Of a stretch of DNA of 64,000 nucleotides, positions 21,504 through 31,889 are shown piece by piece. Location: the NCBI RefSeq assembly GCF_001640025.1, contig NC_031673.1:620001-684000 (forward strand), read 5' to 3'. The first letter of the stretch is position 1; the number at the start of each line of letters is the position of its first letter. The position numbers were made by a program, and so were the translations under genes. The notes under the pieces are model-generated. The model saw only the letters and a program-made list of their open reading frames with translations. It was not told the DNA's origin and made no database searches. This DNA comes from Sugiyamaella lignohabitans (taxonomy: Eukaryota; Ascomycota; Dipodascomycetes; Dipodascales; Trichomonascaceae).

Positions 21504-22994
21504 ATGTCTACACAGGCTGTACGAATCCAGCCGGTGCGAAACCCCGTGCTACCTGCTAAGACCACTCCTGAATTACGATACTGGAGAGGGTTCAAAAACC
21601 CTTTACTTGTCAAAGAAAACAACGCAGTAAACCACTTGCACTTCAATCCCCAATCGCCTCATGATTTTGCAGTGACTAGTAGTACTAGAGTACAAATTTT
21701 CTCGGCAAAGACTCGACAGGTAGTTCGAACGATTGCCAGATTTAAGGATACTGTCTATAGCGGTGAATTCCGATCCGATGGAAAACTATTAGTTGCGGGT
21801 GACGCAACTGGTCTCATTCAAGTTTTTGATGCCAATTCCAGAAGTGTTTTAGTCACTCTATTACCAACACAGCATTCGACTCAGGTAACAAAATTTCATC
21901 CCACTGAGCTGTCAACTCTATTATCTGCATCTGATGACCGTGTGGTGAGACTCTGGGATCTGACATCACCCAACCCAGTCGCTTCCTATGGGGATCATAC
22001 CGATTACGTCCGTACCGCATGTTTCATTCCTCAGTCAAGTCTCATTGCTACTGGTTGTTACGATGGACTAGTGAGAATCTATGACCGTCGTATATCTGCT
22101 GAAGAGGGTCCAGTAGCTACACATGATCAAGGTGCTCCAGTGGAGAGTGTCTTGGCACTAAATTCAACAACATTTTTATCAGCTGGCGATCCAACTGTCA
22201 AGGTATGGGATTTGGCTGCTAGCAAAAAGGTCAAGGAGCTAGGAAACTTCCAAAAGACTGTCACCTGTTTAGCAGATGCTGGTGAAAGAGGCGTCTTAGC
22301 TGGTTCGTTAGATGGCCATGTCAAAGTACTCGATTCATCTTCGCCAGATTGGTCCGTCAAATTCGGTTGGAAATTTGGCGGTGCCGTTCTTAACACAGGT
22401 GTTTCACCTGACCATAAGCATTTCGTTACTGGATTGACCAGTGGTTTATTATCTATTCGAACAAGAAAGACAGAGCCGAAAGTTGCTCAAGGTGTTAAAA
22501 CAGCCAAAGTCGGTAATTTTGCTCGTATGGTCAGAGGTGCGGAATATCATGGTGAGCTGGAGCATAGAGTCCTTGATACAAAGTCGGCCCCTAGTCGTAA
22601 ATTAAAAGCATATGAAAGACATCTCAAAGCTTTCAGATGGAGTGATGCGCTTGATTCAGCGTTTTCTAATGACATGGCTCCAGAATTGACAACGACCGTT
22701 TTAGAAGAGTTAAAAAGACGCGGAAAGGTAATTGTTTCGCTATCTGGCAGAGACGAAGACTCGTTGGAACCGATTTTGAAATGGAGTGTGAAAGCCGTTC
22801 AGGATACTAGGTCAATCCCTATTGTTGCTGATTGGGTCGGTTGCATTGTTGACATGTATGCCAACCTAATTGATCGTTCGCCTGTCTTAGAGAACCTTGT
22901 CCTCCAGTTAAGAAAACGTGTTGCATTAGAGGTTGAGCGAGCCAAAGAAGCCAAGCGGATTGATGGCATGCTCGAGTTATTATTGAGTAGGTAG
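21504..22994 (+). CDS. UTP15: U3 snoRNP (SSU processome) WD-repeat protein Utp15
   Basis: A 496-residue protein matching Utp15 (513 residues in S. cerevisiae), a t-UTP subunit that links rDNA transcription to 18S pre-rRNA processing in the nucleolus. Residues 1-55 are the characteristic N-terminal strand (TTPELRYWRGFKNPLLVKE). Seven WD40 blades follow to about residue 330, with clear repeats such as LSASDDRVVRLWDLTS. The C-terminal UTP15_C helical domain spans about 345-496 (KAYERHLKAFRWSDALDSAF). No intron. The start has good context and matches the family. Confidence 0.92.
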   Translation: MSTQAVRIQPVRNPVLPAKTTPELRYWRGFKNPLLVKENNAVNHLHFNPQSPHDFAVTSSTRVQIFSAKTRQVVRTIARFKDTVYSGEFRSDGKLLVAGDATGLIQVFDANSRSVLVTLLPTQHSTQVTKFHPTELSTLLSASDDRVVRLWDLTSPNPVASYGDHTDYVRTACFIPQSSLIATGCYDGLVRIYDRRISAEEGPVATHDQGAPVESVLALNSTTFLSAGDPTVKVWDLAASKKVKELGNFQKTVTCLADAGERGVLAGSLDGHVKVLDSSSPDWSVKFGWKFGGAVLNTGVSPDHKHFVTGLTSGLLSIRTRKTEPKVAQGVKTAKVGNFARMVRGAEYHGELEHRVLDTKSAPSRKLKAYERHLKAFRWSDALDSAFSNDMAPELTTTVLEELKRRGKVIVSLSGRDEDSLEPILKWSVKAVQDTRSIPIVADWVGCIVDMYANLIDRSPVLENLVLQLRKRVALEVERAKEAKRIDGMLELLLSR

Positions 22995-23489
22995 ATACTT
23001 CTGTCTATAGAAATGCCTATAATATTATACTGATAATAGAATTAGAAGTCTATCTATATCTCTATACATTATCAAATCGTAAAATCGTCAATGGTAGAAG
23101 GAGTCAAACAATGAGACTCAATCCGGTTTTCTTAAGTTCTTCTTCCAAGTGGAAAGACCAGGAGCCAGATAACTACGTTTGATATTTGAATCAACTGTCC
23201 ATGTTTTGTCCATTTAGCCCGCTTCCACTTCTCTATACGCGATTTCCTTTACGTCTAGACAAGTTCCTCCGGCTGACTGGGCAACCCAAAATACACAATG
23301 TAAACTCATCCAAAAGCTATGTGGTGCCTGCCACCGCATTAACACTGTAGCTGTGACTCGTGTGCACTATTCCTACAAAGCGAGTCATTATTTTCTCACT
23401 TGATTGGTAAATTCTAATAGCCAATGTTACTTGTTAGCTGGACCTTCAGTAGAACATGAATATGTACATTTGGCCAGAAGCTCGTGGAC
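22995..23489. other. Convergent spacer between UTP15 and SLD2
   Basis: About 495 bases between two converging stop codons. No repeat, RNA gene or coding signal was seen. Confidence 0.4.
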
Positions 23490-24761
23490 TCAACGAGATC
23501 GACGGCCAAAAAAGAACTTGGACTTGTTCGTCTTGTAGCCCGAATTGTGAAGCTTCAATCGCTGGAAATTTTCAGGCTGCTTCTTGGGAAGTGTTCTGGC
23601 ACGTTTGGCTGATTCATCAATTGGATCATTTTCATTTAGAATTGGCTTCATCTTGACTCTCTTTGTGGTTCGCTTTTGTCCCTTCTTCTTGTAGATTGGT
23701 CCTGGCTCAGTACTGTCCTTAGGTTTGGTGTCATCTTGCGAATCATTGAAATCAGAATACAGATCCTCTTCATTCAAGTCTGCAATCTCATTGATATCAA
23801 ACCCGTCATCTGGATCAAATCCACCTGTTTCCTGTTCTTTCTTGATATCTCGGAGTTCTGCCATCATGGATGATAATGTTCGTCCAAGTCGCCGTGGTGC
23901 TATAGGAGAGTCTGCCATGCTGGAAATTCTGTGATTAAGATATGTGGGAGTTTTTGACGGGGTTTCCATGTTAAAAGGAGATGACGTTTTTGATTTTGCT
24001 GGAGTTGCTAAAATAGTGTGTGATAAATTTGCATCTGGCTCCGCATGAGAATTCGAATCTACTGCCCTTACCGGTGAATCAGATCTTGGAGGTGATATTG
24101 GATTGGCACTAGCAACAGACTTTGTTCTCTTCTTTGATGGGGTATTCAACAATGCATTTTCAAAAGAAGGATTATATTTCTGCTTTTTTGCACTTGGAGT
24201 TTGCAGAATTGCATCAGGAGAGGTGAATTCAAATATTCCAAGCACTCGACCATCCATTTGAGGGGTAGGCCCTATTTTAGCTGCCAGAATAGCAGCAGCC
24301 ATTTCAGCATTCTTTTTCTTCTGAGGTGTGGATGGAGTCCTATGCGAAGCAGCATTGCCTTTAAATCCTTCGTCGTATTCTGCTGACCGCCTTGAAGGAC
24401 TTCGACTGATGTATTCAATTGACAAATCCTCTCTGTACGATCTGGTACCGTGAGGGGTCAGAACATAGCCAGTCGAGTCGGCAGTGACTCCATCTGTACT
24501 TTGGTCGTATTGAGCTAAACTTTTTAATGGTTTATCCAGTTTTCTTACTGCCGCCTGGTCATTATCATCAACATTCTTGCTTGCTCTACTGGTTCCTGAT
24601 TTGTATCGATTATATGTCTTGTACTTTATGTGAATGTCGGGAATAGCCCTGATATCATCATAACCTGGCTTTCGTCCATGTGTTTCCTGAAAACTGTACT
24701 CCCATTTCTTGATTTCTAGTTTTATTTTGTGTATTTCCGACTGTGATGGCCCAGTGCCCAT
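23490..24761 (-). CDS. SLD2: DNA replication initiation regulator Sld2
   Basis: A 423-residue protein with the Sld2/Drc1 N-terminal domain at residues 10-55 (KLEIKKWEYSFQETHGRKPG, then the DIRAIPDIHIKYKTYNRYK segment), also shared with the RecQL4 N terminus. CDK phosphorylates Sld2, which then binds Dpb11 to load the replicative helicase in S phase. Many SP and TP sites are present (for example LNTPSKK, ATPAKS, PSKTP, DSPVRA, DSPIAP), as expected for a multi-site CDK target. The basic C terminus (KKKGQKRTTKRVKMKPILNE, ending KFFFGRRSR) fits DNA or ssDNA binding. An ACGCGT element lies 50 bases upstream. It is divergent from ATP25. Confidence 0.9.
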   Translation of the reverse strand: MGTGPSQSEIHKIKLEIKKWEYSFQETHGRKPGYDDIRAIPDIHIKYKTYNRYKSGTSRASKNVDDNDQAAVRKLDKPLKSLAQYDQSTDGVTADSTGYVLTPHGTRSYREDLSIEYISRSPSRRSAEYDEGFKGNAASHRTPSTPQKKKNAEMAAAILAAKIGPTPQMDGRVLGIFEFTSPDAILQTPSAKKQKYNPSFENALLNTPSKKRTKSVASANPISPPRSDSPVRAVDSNSHAEPDANLSHTILATPAKSKTSSPFNMETPSKTPTYLNHRISSMADSPIAPRRLGRTLSSMMAELRDIKKEQETGGFDPDDGFDINEIADLNEEDLYSDFNDSQDDTKPKDSTEPGPIYKKKGQKRTTKRVKMKPILNENDPIDESAKRARTLPKKQPENFQRLKLHNSGYKTNKSKFFFGRRSR

Positions 24762-25085
24762 TTTATTGATCGATAATTATTAGAGTTCTTCAATAGTGAA
24801 TCGATGTTCCACGCGTATCGCGTACAGTTCGTGATAAATTGGATCGTGCATTATTTGTCCCAACCCATCTTGCAAGGGTCCTGAGGTACCTGTACGGCGC
24901 AACGGTTGCCACTTTCACCCTAGACCTGAAAAATCTCATTTTAACTGGACAACGCTGATCCACCTTCGAGCAGCATGTATAATTATTAGCATCAGAAGAA
25001 AAGTCTCATGACATATTGCTTGTTCAGGGCCAGGCTTAAAGGATTTTTTGTGAATTTTTTATTCTTGTAGCTCAACAACCAAACT
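24762..25085. other. SLD2/ATP25 divergent promoter
   Basis: A 324-base intergenic region serving both genes. Besides the ACGCGT element near SLD2, nothing distinctive was seen. Confidence 0.4.
24811..24816. promoter_or_regulatory. MCB element (ACGCGT) upstream of SLD2
   Basis: ACGCGT, the MluI cell-cycle box bound by MBF (Swi6-Mbp1) in yeasts, 50-55 bases before the SLD2 ATG in the SLD2/ATP25 divergent promoter. G1/S control of a replication initiation gene is expected biology; the function here is inferred. Confidence 0.5.
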
Positions 25086-27341
25086 ATGGCGAGCAGAAGA
25101 GTTATTTATACTCTTCTAGAGCCTGTAACAAGGCCCTATTTTGCTCCTTATAGGCACAACTATAATCAAAGGCAGCAAGAGAAACGGCGACAGGCTCTAC
25201 AGAGGAAATGGATCAGTACTGGAGTTAGTGATGGTGTTGTCGAACTGACTGAAGAAGAGGCAGCATTGGTTGCTAGTGGTCATGCCACAAATTCAGCAGG
25301 ATCCACTTCGGGATCAGGGACCAGCACAGTAATTGTTTCATCATCCTCTTCAAACCAGGCTGGATCTATTTCAAGTTCAGTTTCTGGTGATAATGAACAT
25401 AGTCTACTTCGTACGACTAGTGACGATATTCCATGGTACCTAAGGAACACTGACACTATCAAAGCAACCGAGTCTTTACAGTCAAGGGAGCCATTACCTG
25501 ACTTCCCATTTGCATCCCCACGGTCATTGGAGAATATGGCCAAGTATATGATTGAGGATCTGGGATTGGTTGATTTGCAAATTATAGATTTACGCCATGT
25601 TCAACCCGCTTCTCCTTTTGGTCCCAATGACATAATGCTATTATGTTCCGGAAAAGGATCTCGTCACTTGACCAAGGCTAGTCAGAGCCTGATTGGATAC
25701 GTGAAGCAGAATTATAATCAGTTGGCTGATACAGAGGGTATCTTAAGTTCAAATTTCTTAAGAGTGTATAATCGAAGACTCCGGAAAAGGGCCCAACGAC
25801 AAGGTACTGCTAATAGAGAGTTTATGGCGGGAGGTGATAGCACTGGAACTATGGTGGATAGAACTGGATCATGGGTTGTTCTGGATACAAAGGTAGATGG
25901 TATTTATATTCATATATTCACAGAGGAGCGACGATCAGAGGTAGATTTGGAGGGATACTGGAGTCAAAAGTCAAAAGGAATTTCCGAATTGGTTGATCTA
26001 CCAAAATCGAAGTTCGAGAAGAGATTTGTTTTGCCGGGATCAAGGAGAGGATTTGCTACCTCGATAGTAGCGTCAAATGTTAAAGCAACTCTTGCTGAAA
26101 CCGTTGGTTCATCTTCGACTGCTTCAGTGGCTCCTACTGTCAAAGCTGCAGTGGCAGATGCACATATCAACAATACTCCCACCGCTCACACCTCAAAACT
26201 ATCAGTTGATTCTACTGACTCTGCAGTTGTAGAAGAGCCAGTACCATCTGAGTCTCAAAATTACTTGGACGAACTTCAAAAATGGTCGCTTGCCGGTGAC
26301 TACAAACGCTGTATTCGACTAAAATCATTTGCACCAGAGTTGACAGCAGAAGAAAATCAGAAATCAGATACACTCATTCTCAAAGCACACTTGAACTACC
26401 TTGCAGTCAATCAAAAGACTATTATTTTTTCTGAGATCACACCCACCTGTGACATTGTCAGTTCGTTTATTAATGCATTTCCTACGGAACCAATGCCATT
26501 ACAATGGCGGTTACGACTCATATTCCTTCAGAAACTTCATACAATCAATGAGCCAGCTTTTCCTCTAAATTTGTTGGTTGAACACATTACACTACAACAA
26601 GCCTCAGGAGTTCCTATTGAACCTTGGGATGTTGAAATGGTGGTAGCCACTATTGCATACTCGCATCAATTTACAAATAAAAAGGTAAATAACCTTAGTG
26701 TGGCAGAATGGGAGGCTGTATGCGACAATAAATTACAGCTTATTTTACAGGTTCACGAGGTTGCATTCAGATCTACGGGTGAGGTACTTTCAGTGAGTGA
26801 TTCTTTGGTAGCATTATTATACCGACTTTGCTTTTCACTGAGTAAAGAGGGCAAAGCCAAGAGTATTGTGCCAAGTGAGGCTTTGGCGGACCCTACACCT
26901 AGTACAGGCGTTCCAAACTCATACATAGCTGGAGTTACTGGAAAGAGAGCATTTGTTGACCCACGGGCAACAACGATGATGGGTTTATTTGGAGGAGAAG
27001 GTGGTGCTAAAATGACTAAACCAATTGTCATTCTTATCATGTCAGTGCTCATCAATGGAGGATCTTGGGACAAATTCTGGTCTTTCTGGACGAATATCAA
27101 CCGATATACGATTGTCGACCAAGACCTTCTTGCAGTAATGGTATCATTGGTAACTAAAACAGGCGACCAAGCTAATATGATTCATTTATTAGAAAAGTAT
27201 CTCCCAACTTTATTGACTGATTTGGAGAGAACTGGGGTTTCTATTCTTCCAGAAACCGCAGAAGCCTTGAAGGCGAGTGTGCAGTATCTTGACCCAGCCA
27301 GAGCACGGTATGATTTCATTCGAAACTTTTTAGGTTGTTAA
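25086..27341 (+). CDS. ATP25: Mitochondrial Atp25 (RsfS-like domain fused to an ATP9 mRNA stabilisation domain)
   Basis: A 751-residue protein recognised as Atp25, needed for stability of mitochondrial ATP9/OLI1 mRNA and for Atp9 ring assembly; the two halves are separated by proteolysis in S. cerevisiae. A basic mitochondrial presequence starts the protein. The RsfS/DUF143 domain lies at about residues 150-300 (IEDLGLVDLQIIDLRHV, CSGKGSRHL, TGSWVVLDTKVDGIYIHIF). A linker rich in Ser/Ala/Thr follows, then a helical C-terminal domain from about 390 to the end (LDELQKWSLAGDYKRCIRL). The fusion architecture is the fungal one. No intron. Divergent from SLD2. Confidence 0.88.
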   Translation: MASRRVIYTLLEPVTRPYFAPYRHNYNQRQQEKRRQALQRKWISTGVSDGVVELTEEEAALVASGHATNSAGSTSGSGTSTVIVSSSSSNQAGSISSSVSGDNEHSLLRTTSDDIPWYLRNTDTIKATESLQSREPLPDFPFASPRSLENMAKYMIEDLGLVDLQIIDLRHVQPASPFGPNDIMLLCSGKGSRHLTKASQSLIGYVKQNYNQLADTEGILSSNFLRVYNRRLRKRAQRQGTANREFMAGGDSTGTMVDRTGSWVVLDTKVDGIYIHIFTEERRSEVDLEGYWSQKSKGISELVDLPKSKFEKRFVLPGSRRGFATSIVASNVKATLAETVGSSSTASVAPTVKAAVADAHINNTPTAHTSKLSVDSTDSAVVEEPVPSESQNYLDELQKWSLAGDYKRCIRLKSFAPELTAEENQKSDTLILKAHLNYLAVNQKTIIFSEITPTCDIVSSFINAFPTEPMPLQWRLRLIFLQKLHTINEPAFPLNLLVEHITLQQASGVPIEPWDVEMVVATIAYSHQFTNKKVNNLSVAEWEAVCDNKLQLILQVHEVAFRSTGEVLSVSDSLVALLYRLCFSLSKEGKAKSIVPSEALADPTPSTGVPNSYIAGVTGKRAFVDPRATTMMGLFGGEGGAKMTKPIVILIMSVLINGGSWDKFWSFWTNINRYTIVDQDLLAVMVSLVTKTGDQANMIHLLEKYLPTLLTDLERTGVSILPETAEALKASVQYLDPARARYDFIRNFLGC

Positions 27342-27594
27342 ATCTCTCTCAGGCTTCATTGTTCACCCAAAAACTAGATCACTATTCATGTCCGATCTCC
27401 GACATTTAGCATTGCAAAGCCACTTCAGCCGTACTGCATGTTTATTTCTGCATGCTCATCATAGTCAAATCATCTTCTCAATTCATCTTCTATCATTATT
27501 TTTATCATTTATTTGGTTTGAGTCCATTGAAGGGGCTCATCCGACTGGCATTATTTATCACATTTGTTTATTATTTTGGTTTTAATCTGCGAAA

Positions 27595-28597
27595 ATGAGT
27601 GCTTCAAATGAGTACTTGACTTCTACTCGTAAGTAGCTGGACGCAATGGTCACGAACTTTTTTTACTGTATATAATCGATACCGTCTCATCTAATTCTTA
27701 CATTGTATATATATTATAGAATCAACACTCTTTCTTGCTGTTATTGCAGGTCTTGATATTTTATTGGCTAGGACGGATATGGGATTTCCTACGTGTTTTT
27801 TTTAGACTGAAGTAGCCGTTCTGCTGCTAACAGCTTCTCTAGACTTTACACCCGGAAGGGATTACAACCACGCTGACGATGAAGAATACAAGAGACTTCG
27901 TGGATTAGCAGAACAGGAATACCATCGCAAGGCCGACTGTGCATCAAAATCGCAGCAAGCCTACAAACGTGGCGATGGAGCTCAGGCCAAGCAGTTTTCT
28001 GAACAAGCTAAGGAACATGAACAAAAGATGGACCAGTATAATAAACAGGCTGCAGATTTTGTTTTCCGTGCCAACAATGCTGACTCTGGGCCAGACGAGA
28101 TTGATTTACATGGACTTTATGTGAAAGAGGCTATACAAGCTCTTGACACTCGTATCAGAGCTGGCATTCAACGCCATGAGTCACATATTAAGGCTATAGT
28201 TGGTAAAGGAAACCACTCAGCCAATCATGTTGCCAAGATTAAGCCTGCTGTTGAAGAACTGTGTCAAACTCACGGTATTAGACACGAGATCGATCCACAT
28301 AATTCTGGTGTTATTATCCTCCACCTCGATGGACAGTCAGGCCCAGCAGTCAATACTGGCAACTACCCTCAACAACCTCCTGCTTCTCACGGTGGTTCTG
28401 CCAGTCAGTACTATGGAGGAAATGCTCCTCAGCAGCAGCCATACGCACCTCAACACCAGCAGTATCAACAGAATTATGGTCAGCAACAACAGCAGTACCA
28501 ACAACAGCCCCAGGGCCAAGGACAGAACAACCAGAACGACATGCTTTTCAAGATCTTTTGCGGTGTCGCCAAGATGCTCTTCCGCCAATGTGCATGA
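27595..28597 (+). CDS. DUF1771 and Smr-domain protein (YPL199C-like)
   Basis: A 262-residue protein from two exons: 27595-27628 (ATG AGT GCT TCA...) and 27843-28597, joined as STHFTPGRDYNH across a 214-nt intron (GTAAGT, CTAAC, CTAG; phase 1). Residues 18-83 are DUF1771, with EEYKRLRGLAEQEYHRKADC. The Smr domain has DLHGLYV at about residues 99-105 and GKGNHS at about 133, motifs typical of small MutS-related nucleases. The C terminus is Gln/Pro/Tyr-rich and ends in MLFKIFCGVAKMLFRQCA. S. cerevisiae YPL199C has the same layout; its role is poorly defined. The intron contains other AG and GT sites, so alternative splicing is possible. Confidence 0.85.
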
Positions 28598-28691
28598 TCT
28601 TTCGTGCTCTTTGTATTGTATTTTTAGGGACCTCAAGTATTTAGTGTATATTAGATTGTATATTACCACCGATGAGTGTAGCTCTGGGGAG

Positions 28692-28707
28692 TGGAGCCAC
28701 GGCTCCA
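28692..28707. repeat. Short perfect hairpin after the Smr gene
   Basis: TGGAGCC and GGCTCCA pair as a 7-bp stem with a 2-base loop, 95 bases after the stop codon. It resembles the first hairpin of the dispersed GC-rich repeats but lacks the CCGGCGG box, so it may be a remnant or an unrelated 3' structure. Confidence 0.45.
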
Positions 28708-28891
28708 GACGTCAGAGGTCAGACCTTTAGTAAGTACTTAAATTGTGCGGGCAAGTAGTATATACGAAACCTGAGAAATCCGGTGCCATTCTGGCAATGG
28801 CGTACTGCCTACTCCTGTGAAGTAGGGAGAAGACCCTGAAGCTGAACTTGCCATCCAAGACAAAATAATACAGGTAGTAGGACACGCTCTA

Positions 28892-29743
28892 TTACATATC
28901 AGCACTGAGGTTTTTTATAGCAAACTCGATGAAATGAGGACGGATACGTGAGACTTCGATGGGTTTCATCTTGTTAATGGTAACAAAGTTCCGTCGGATA
29001 CGATTGAGACTGGCAACTGTGAGTCGCATGGGCAGCTGGACAACTGGATCATATGCGTCTAGTTTTACAAGTCCTCCAGGCGAGGTTTTATGCAAATCAA
29101 TAATCTCATTGACCACGGAAGTTGTGATTTTATCAAGTTCGGTCAGATAGTTGCCAGCTGTGACAGGCTTCAATACAGTGGCTGCATTAGGAGGCTTGGG
29201 TTTCCGTAGTACAAGAGTATCCCAAATTTCGTCTATTGGGATATCAGCTTCTGTGTCTTCATGTGCAATAGGAAATAAAGGTGAGTCCCATCTTGACATT
29301 GGGTTGGGTTCCTCATACCTAAAGACTAAAGCATCAAAGAGGTCTTCTGGCCATGCTTCACCTTCTGGTCTGGACTTGTTCCATGCCACACACATATCTT
29401 TTGGCGCACCAACATGAACTAGACATGCATTGGTTGATAGTGCTTTTGCCTCACAGAATAACTGGTATCGGAACCCTTTAATATATGAAAGATTGTCGAA
29501 TATCACTATAGTATTTTTACCGAGATGACGTTTCACAGCTGAAATCTGAGCACCACGGGTGGCTTTCTCTGAATGTAGTTCTCGATAAGTCTCTTTCGAA
29601 ATAGATAAACTCTCATCATTAATCAGGTACACAGTCAAATCAGAGTTAACTTCAGCGATTTTTCGTTCCAGTCCAGCCTTCAGTTGAAGTGCTCGAGTGG
29701 TCTTTCCCGATGACGGTAACCCAGATACAGTAATAAGAGGCAT
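28892..29743 (-). CDS. KTI12: Elongator-associated protein Kti12
   Basis: A 283-residue P-loop protein matching Kti12, which binds Elongator and tRNA and is required for wobble-uridine modification. The Walker A motif GLPSSGKTT is at residues 8-16. The family motifs VIFDNLSYIKGFRYQLFCEA and WNKSRPEGEAWPEDLFDALV, followed by RYEEPNPMSRWDSPLF, are all present. The tRNA-binding C-terminal helical domain covers about 190-283. Length is normal (313 in S. cerevisiae). It is divergent from MTG1, with 280 bases between starts. Confidence 0.92.
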   Translation of the reverse strand: MPLITVSGLPSSGKTTRALQLKAGLERKIAEVNSDLTVYLINDESLSISKETYRELHSEKATRGAQISAVKRHLGKNTIVIFDNLSYIKGFRYQLFCEAKALSTNACLVHVGAPKDMCVAWNKSRPEGEAWPEDLFDALVFRYEEPNPMSRWDSPLFPIAHEDTEADIPIDEIWDTLVLRKPKPPNAATVLKPVTAGNYLTELDKITTSVVNEIIDLHKTSPGGLVKLDAYDPVVQLPMRLTVASLNRIRRNFVTINKMKPIEVSRIRPHFIEFAIKNLSADM

Positions 29744-30023
29744 GGTATAACCAAATGATACAGAAACTTCACCTGTGTATACCTCTTAAAATGCAAATAA
29801 ATAAATAATATATTAGTCGGTAAGCCGAAATGATACTGTCAAAAGTGAAAATGGATCAGTGTTGATCTGCAAGGTCTGCTTAAGGGCCCAAATTAATTTT
29901 CAGAGAATAAGATGCATATTTTGAGAACCCCCCTGCATATTAGATAGAGGATTATTTTCAGATCAATGGACCCTGGAACTTTGTTATCTTAACCAACCAT
30001 CTTCAGGACTTTTGCATGAAGTG

Positions 30024-31395
30024 ATGAGTGCTGTCCGATTAAGAACCAGCTGGATCTGGGGTCATTTTGGCAAAAGGTAAGTGGACATTTTCTTGCAGCC
30101 TGGGATTCTCTCGATTACTGAATCAAGTGTAATTATGTGGTCTGGCATTTCTCAGCCAGCTAAGATCAGATTATTAGATGTGGTCGAATTTTGCACTTAT
30201 CTGAATAACGAGTCTAGATAAGTGAGGACTCCCATTTTTTGTACAGAAGACAAAGTCGCTGGTGGTCGTTTTCCCACTAACAAAAAACAGATGGATGTCA
30301 ACAGAGGTGCCATCAGAGCCCACCAAACATAAATTCGTACCTCGACCGAGCTTCCCAGATTATAATATACCTCTTGCGAATTTCCATGGACATCATAGGA
30401 AAGCGTTGCAATCGATGCATCAGACTGCGCTACAAGTGGATCTGGTACTGGAACTACGAGACTCGCGAGCACCACTTTCTTCGATAAACTTATTATTCGA
30501 CAAAGTCTTGGGACATAAGAATAAGCTCGTTTTGTACACCAAGAACGATTTGAGTGGAATTAAGAATGCAACTGAGTTATATGAAGCATGGCATCCGCAT
30601 CAAAAATTTTTAAATATTGACTGTAGAAGCACTGCTGATGCCAACAAGGTGTTGTCAGCAGCGAAACAGTTATACGATGAACTGGAACCAAAACCGCCTC
30701 TGGGTTTGAGGTTACTTATTACTGGTATGCCCAATGCCGGCAAAAGCACTTTCTTGAATACTCTGAGAAAGGTGGGCACGGGAGAGCGTCATAAAGTAGC
30801 CAGTACAGGAGAAATGCCTGGTGTCACCAGAAGCATATCAGAAACGATTCGCATCTCACGAGATCCAAACATTTATATTTTTGATACACCTGGTGTATTT
30901 GTACCACAAGTCAAGAACTCTGAAGATATGCTGAAAATGTGCTTAATTAACGCTGTCAAACGAAGTCATGTCGACCCTGTGGTCCTAGCAGATTATCTTC
31001 TGTACCGTATCAATAAACAATACCCAGACGGCAAACCATATCTAAAATATACCGGACGACCAACTAACAACATCGACTTTTTATTAAGAAGTATAGTGAA
31101 AAGGAGGCTGTCACGTAGAAACTCCGCTACAAAAGATAACAACAAGGCAAAGGCCAGTAATAATGGAGACAAGTCCAAGGGCACAAAAATTGTAGATTTC
31201 AATGAGAATGGTGAAGCCCTGGACTGGATCGAGAAATGGACAAAGGGCAAGGGACCCAAAATTGTACTCGATGATGTCAATGAACCTGATTGCTATGCAA
31301 AGACTATAGAAGAGCAACAGACGCGACTTAGTAGTTTTGATCTCGGTCCGCTCAAAGTGAAATCATTTCAGAAGAAGAGGCTGATGCTCCGGTAA
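30024..31395 (+). CDS. MTG1: Mitochondrial ribosome-assembly GTPase Mtg1
   Basis: A 385-residue circularly permuted GTPase (YlqF/MTG1 family) that acts on the mitochondrial large ribosomal subunit. The permuted order is visible: TKND (G4) at 101-104, GMPNAGKST (G1) at 163-171 and DTPG (G3) at 216-219. The first exon, 30024-30076, encodes MSAVRLRTSWIWGHFGKR, an Arg-rich amphipathic presequence. A 214-nt intron (30077-30290; GTAAGT, CTAAC, ACAG) joins it to exon 2 at 30291, with RW at the seam and phase 2. Starting instead at the in-frame codon at 30262 would read through the intron end and lose the presequence. The C-terminal third carries a Lys/Asn-rich insert (about 295-320). Confidence 0.9.
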
Positions 31396-31505
31396 TCGGA
31401 CTCTTGTAAAATAAATAATAATAGGTAGCAAGCATCCCTCACACATGAGACATCAGAGTTCAGAATCCAGGGTCTTAGTTGGAGGGGTAGGCTGATTTAT
31501 CGCGT

Positions 31506-31889
31506 CTATTGTTGACTAGATTCTCCCTGGCCTTGGTCCTCGTACATCTGCTCAACATCTTCTTGCTCAAATACTTTGTGAGTGGCCATCAGACTGTAAA
31601 TAGTTAGAAAATAATTGCATCAAGCGTAGTCACGCGTATCCATAATGATTTTTTTAAAGCTTATATCTCAATAAACTTACAGAGCGCCATGAAGTATGCC
31701 CAGTTTCCGAATGGACTCTGCGTGATCCACTGTTACCTGTACGTGATTTCCAAGATCAAGAACATTGGACTGCAACTGCGCCAGTTGAGCATTTAAATAA
31801 GCCAGCTGACGCGACTTTAATGTAGAAGCAGAAGCACTGGTAGTTCTCCTTTGTGGGTTATACGGGGCAACAGACTGGCGTGGTAGCAT
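31506..31889 (-). CDS. HSK3: DASH/DAM1 complex subunit Hsk3
   Basis: A 98-residue protein from exons 31681-31889 and 31506-31593, split by an 87-nt intron (GTAAGT, CTAAC, ACAG). The joined protein contains KSRQLAYLNAQLAQLQSNV and, further on, AESIRKLGILHGALLMATHK, which match the Hsk3 family. This subunit helps form the DASH ring that couples kinetochores to microtubule plus ends. The start at 31889 (MLPRQSVAPY) is the first ATG that suits the family length. The C-terminal tail is acidic and Gln-rich (QEDVEQMYEDQGQGESSQQ). The second exon completes the conserved HG-x-(L/M)-x-MA-(T/S)-H motif, which confirms the splice. Confidence 0.87.
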
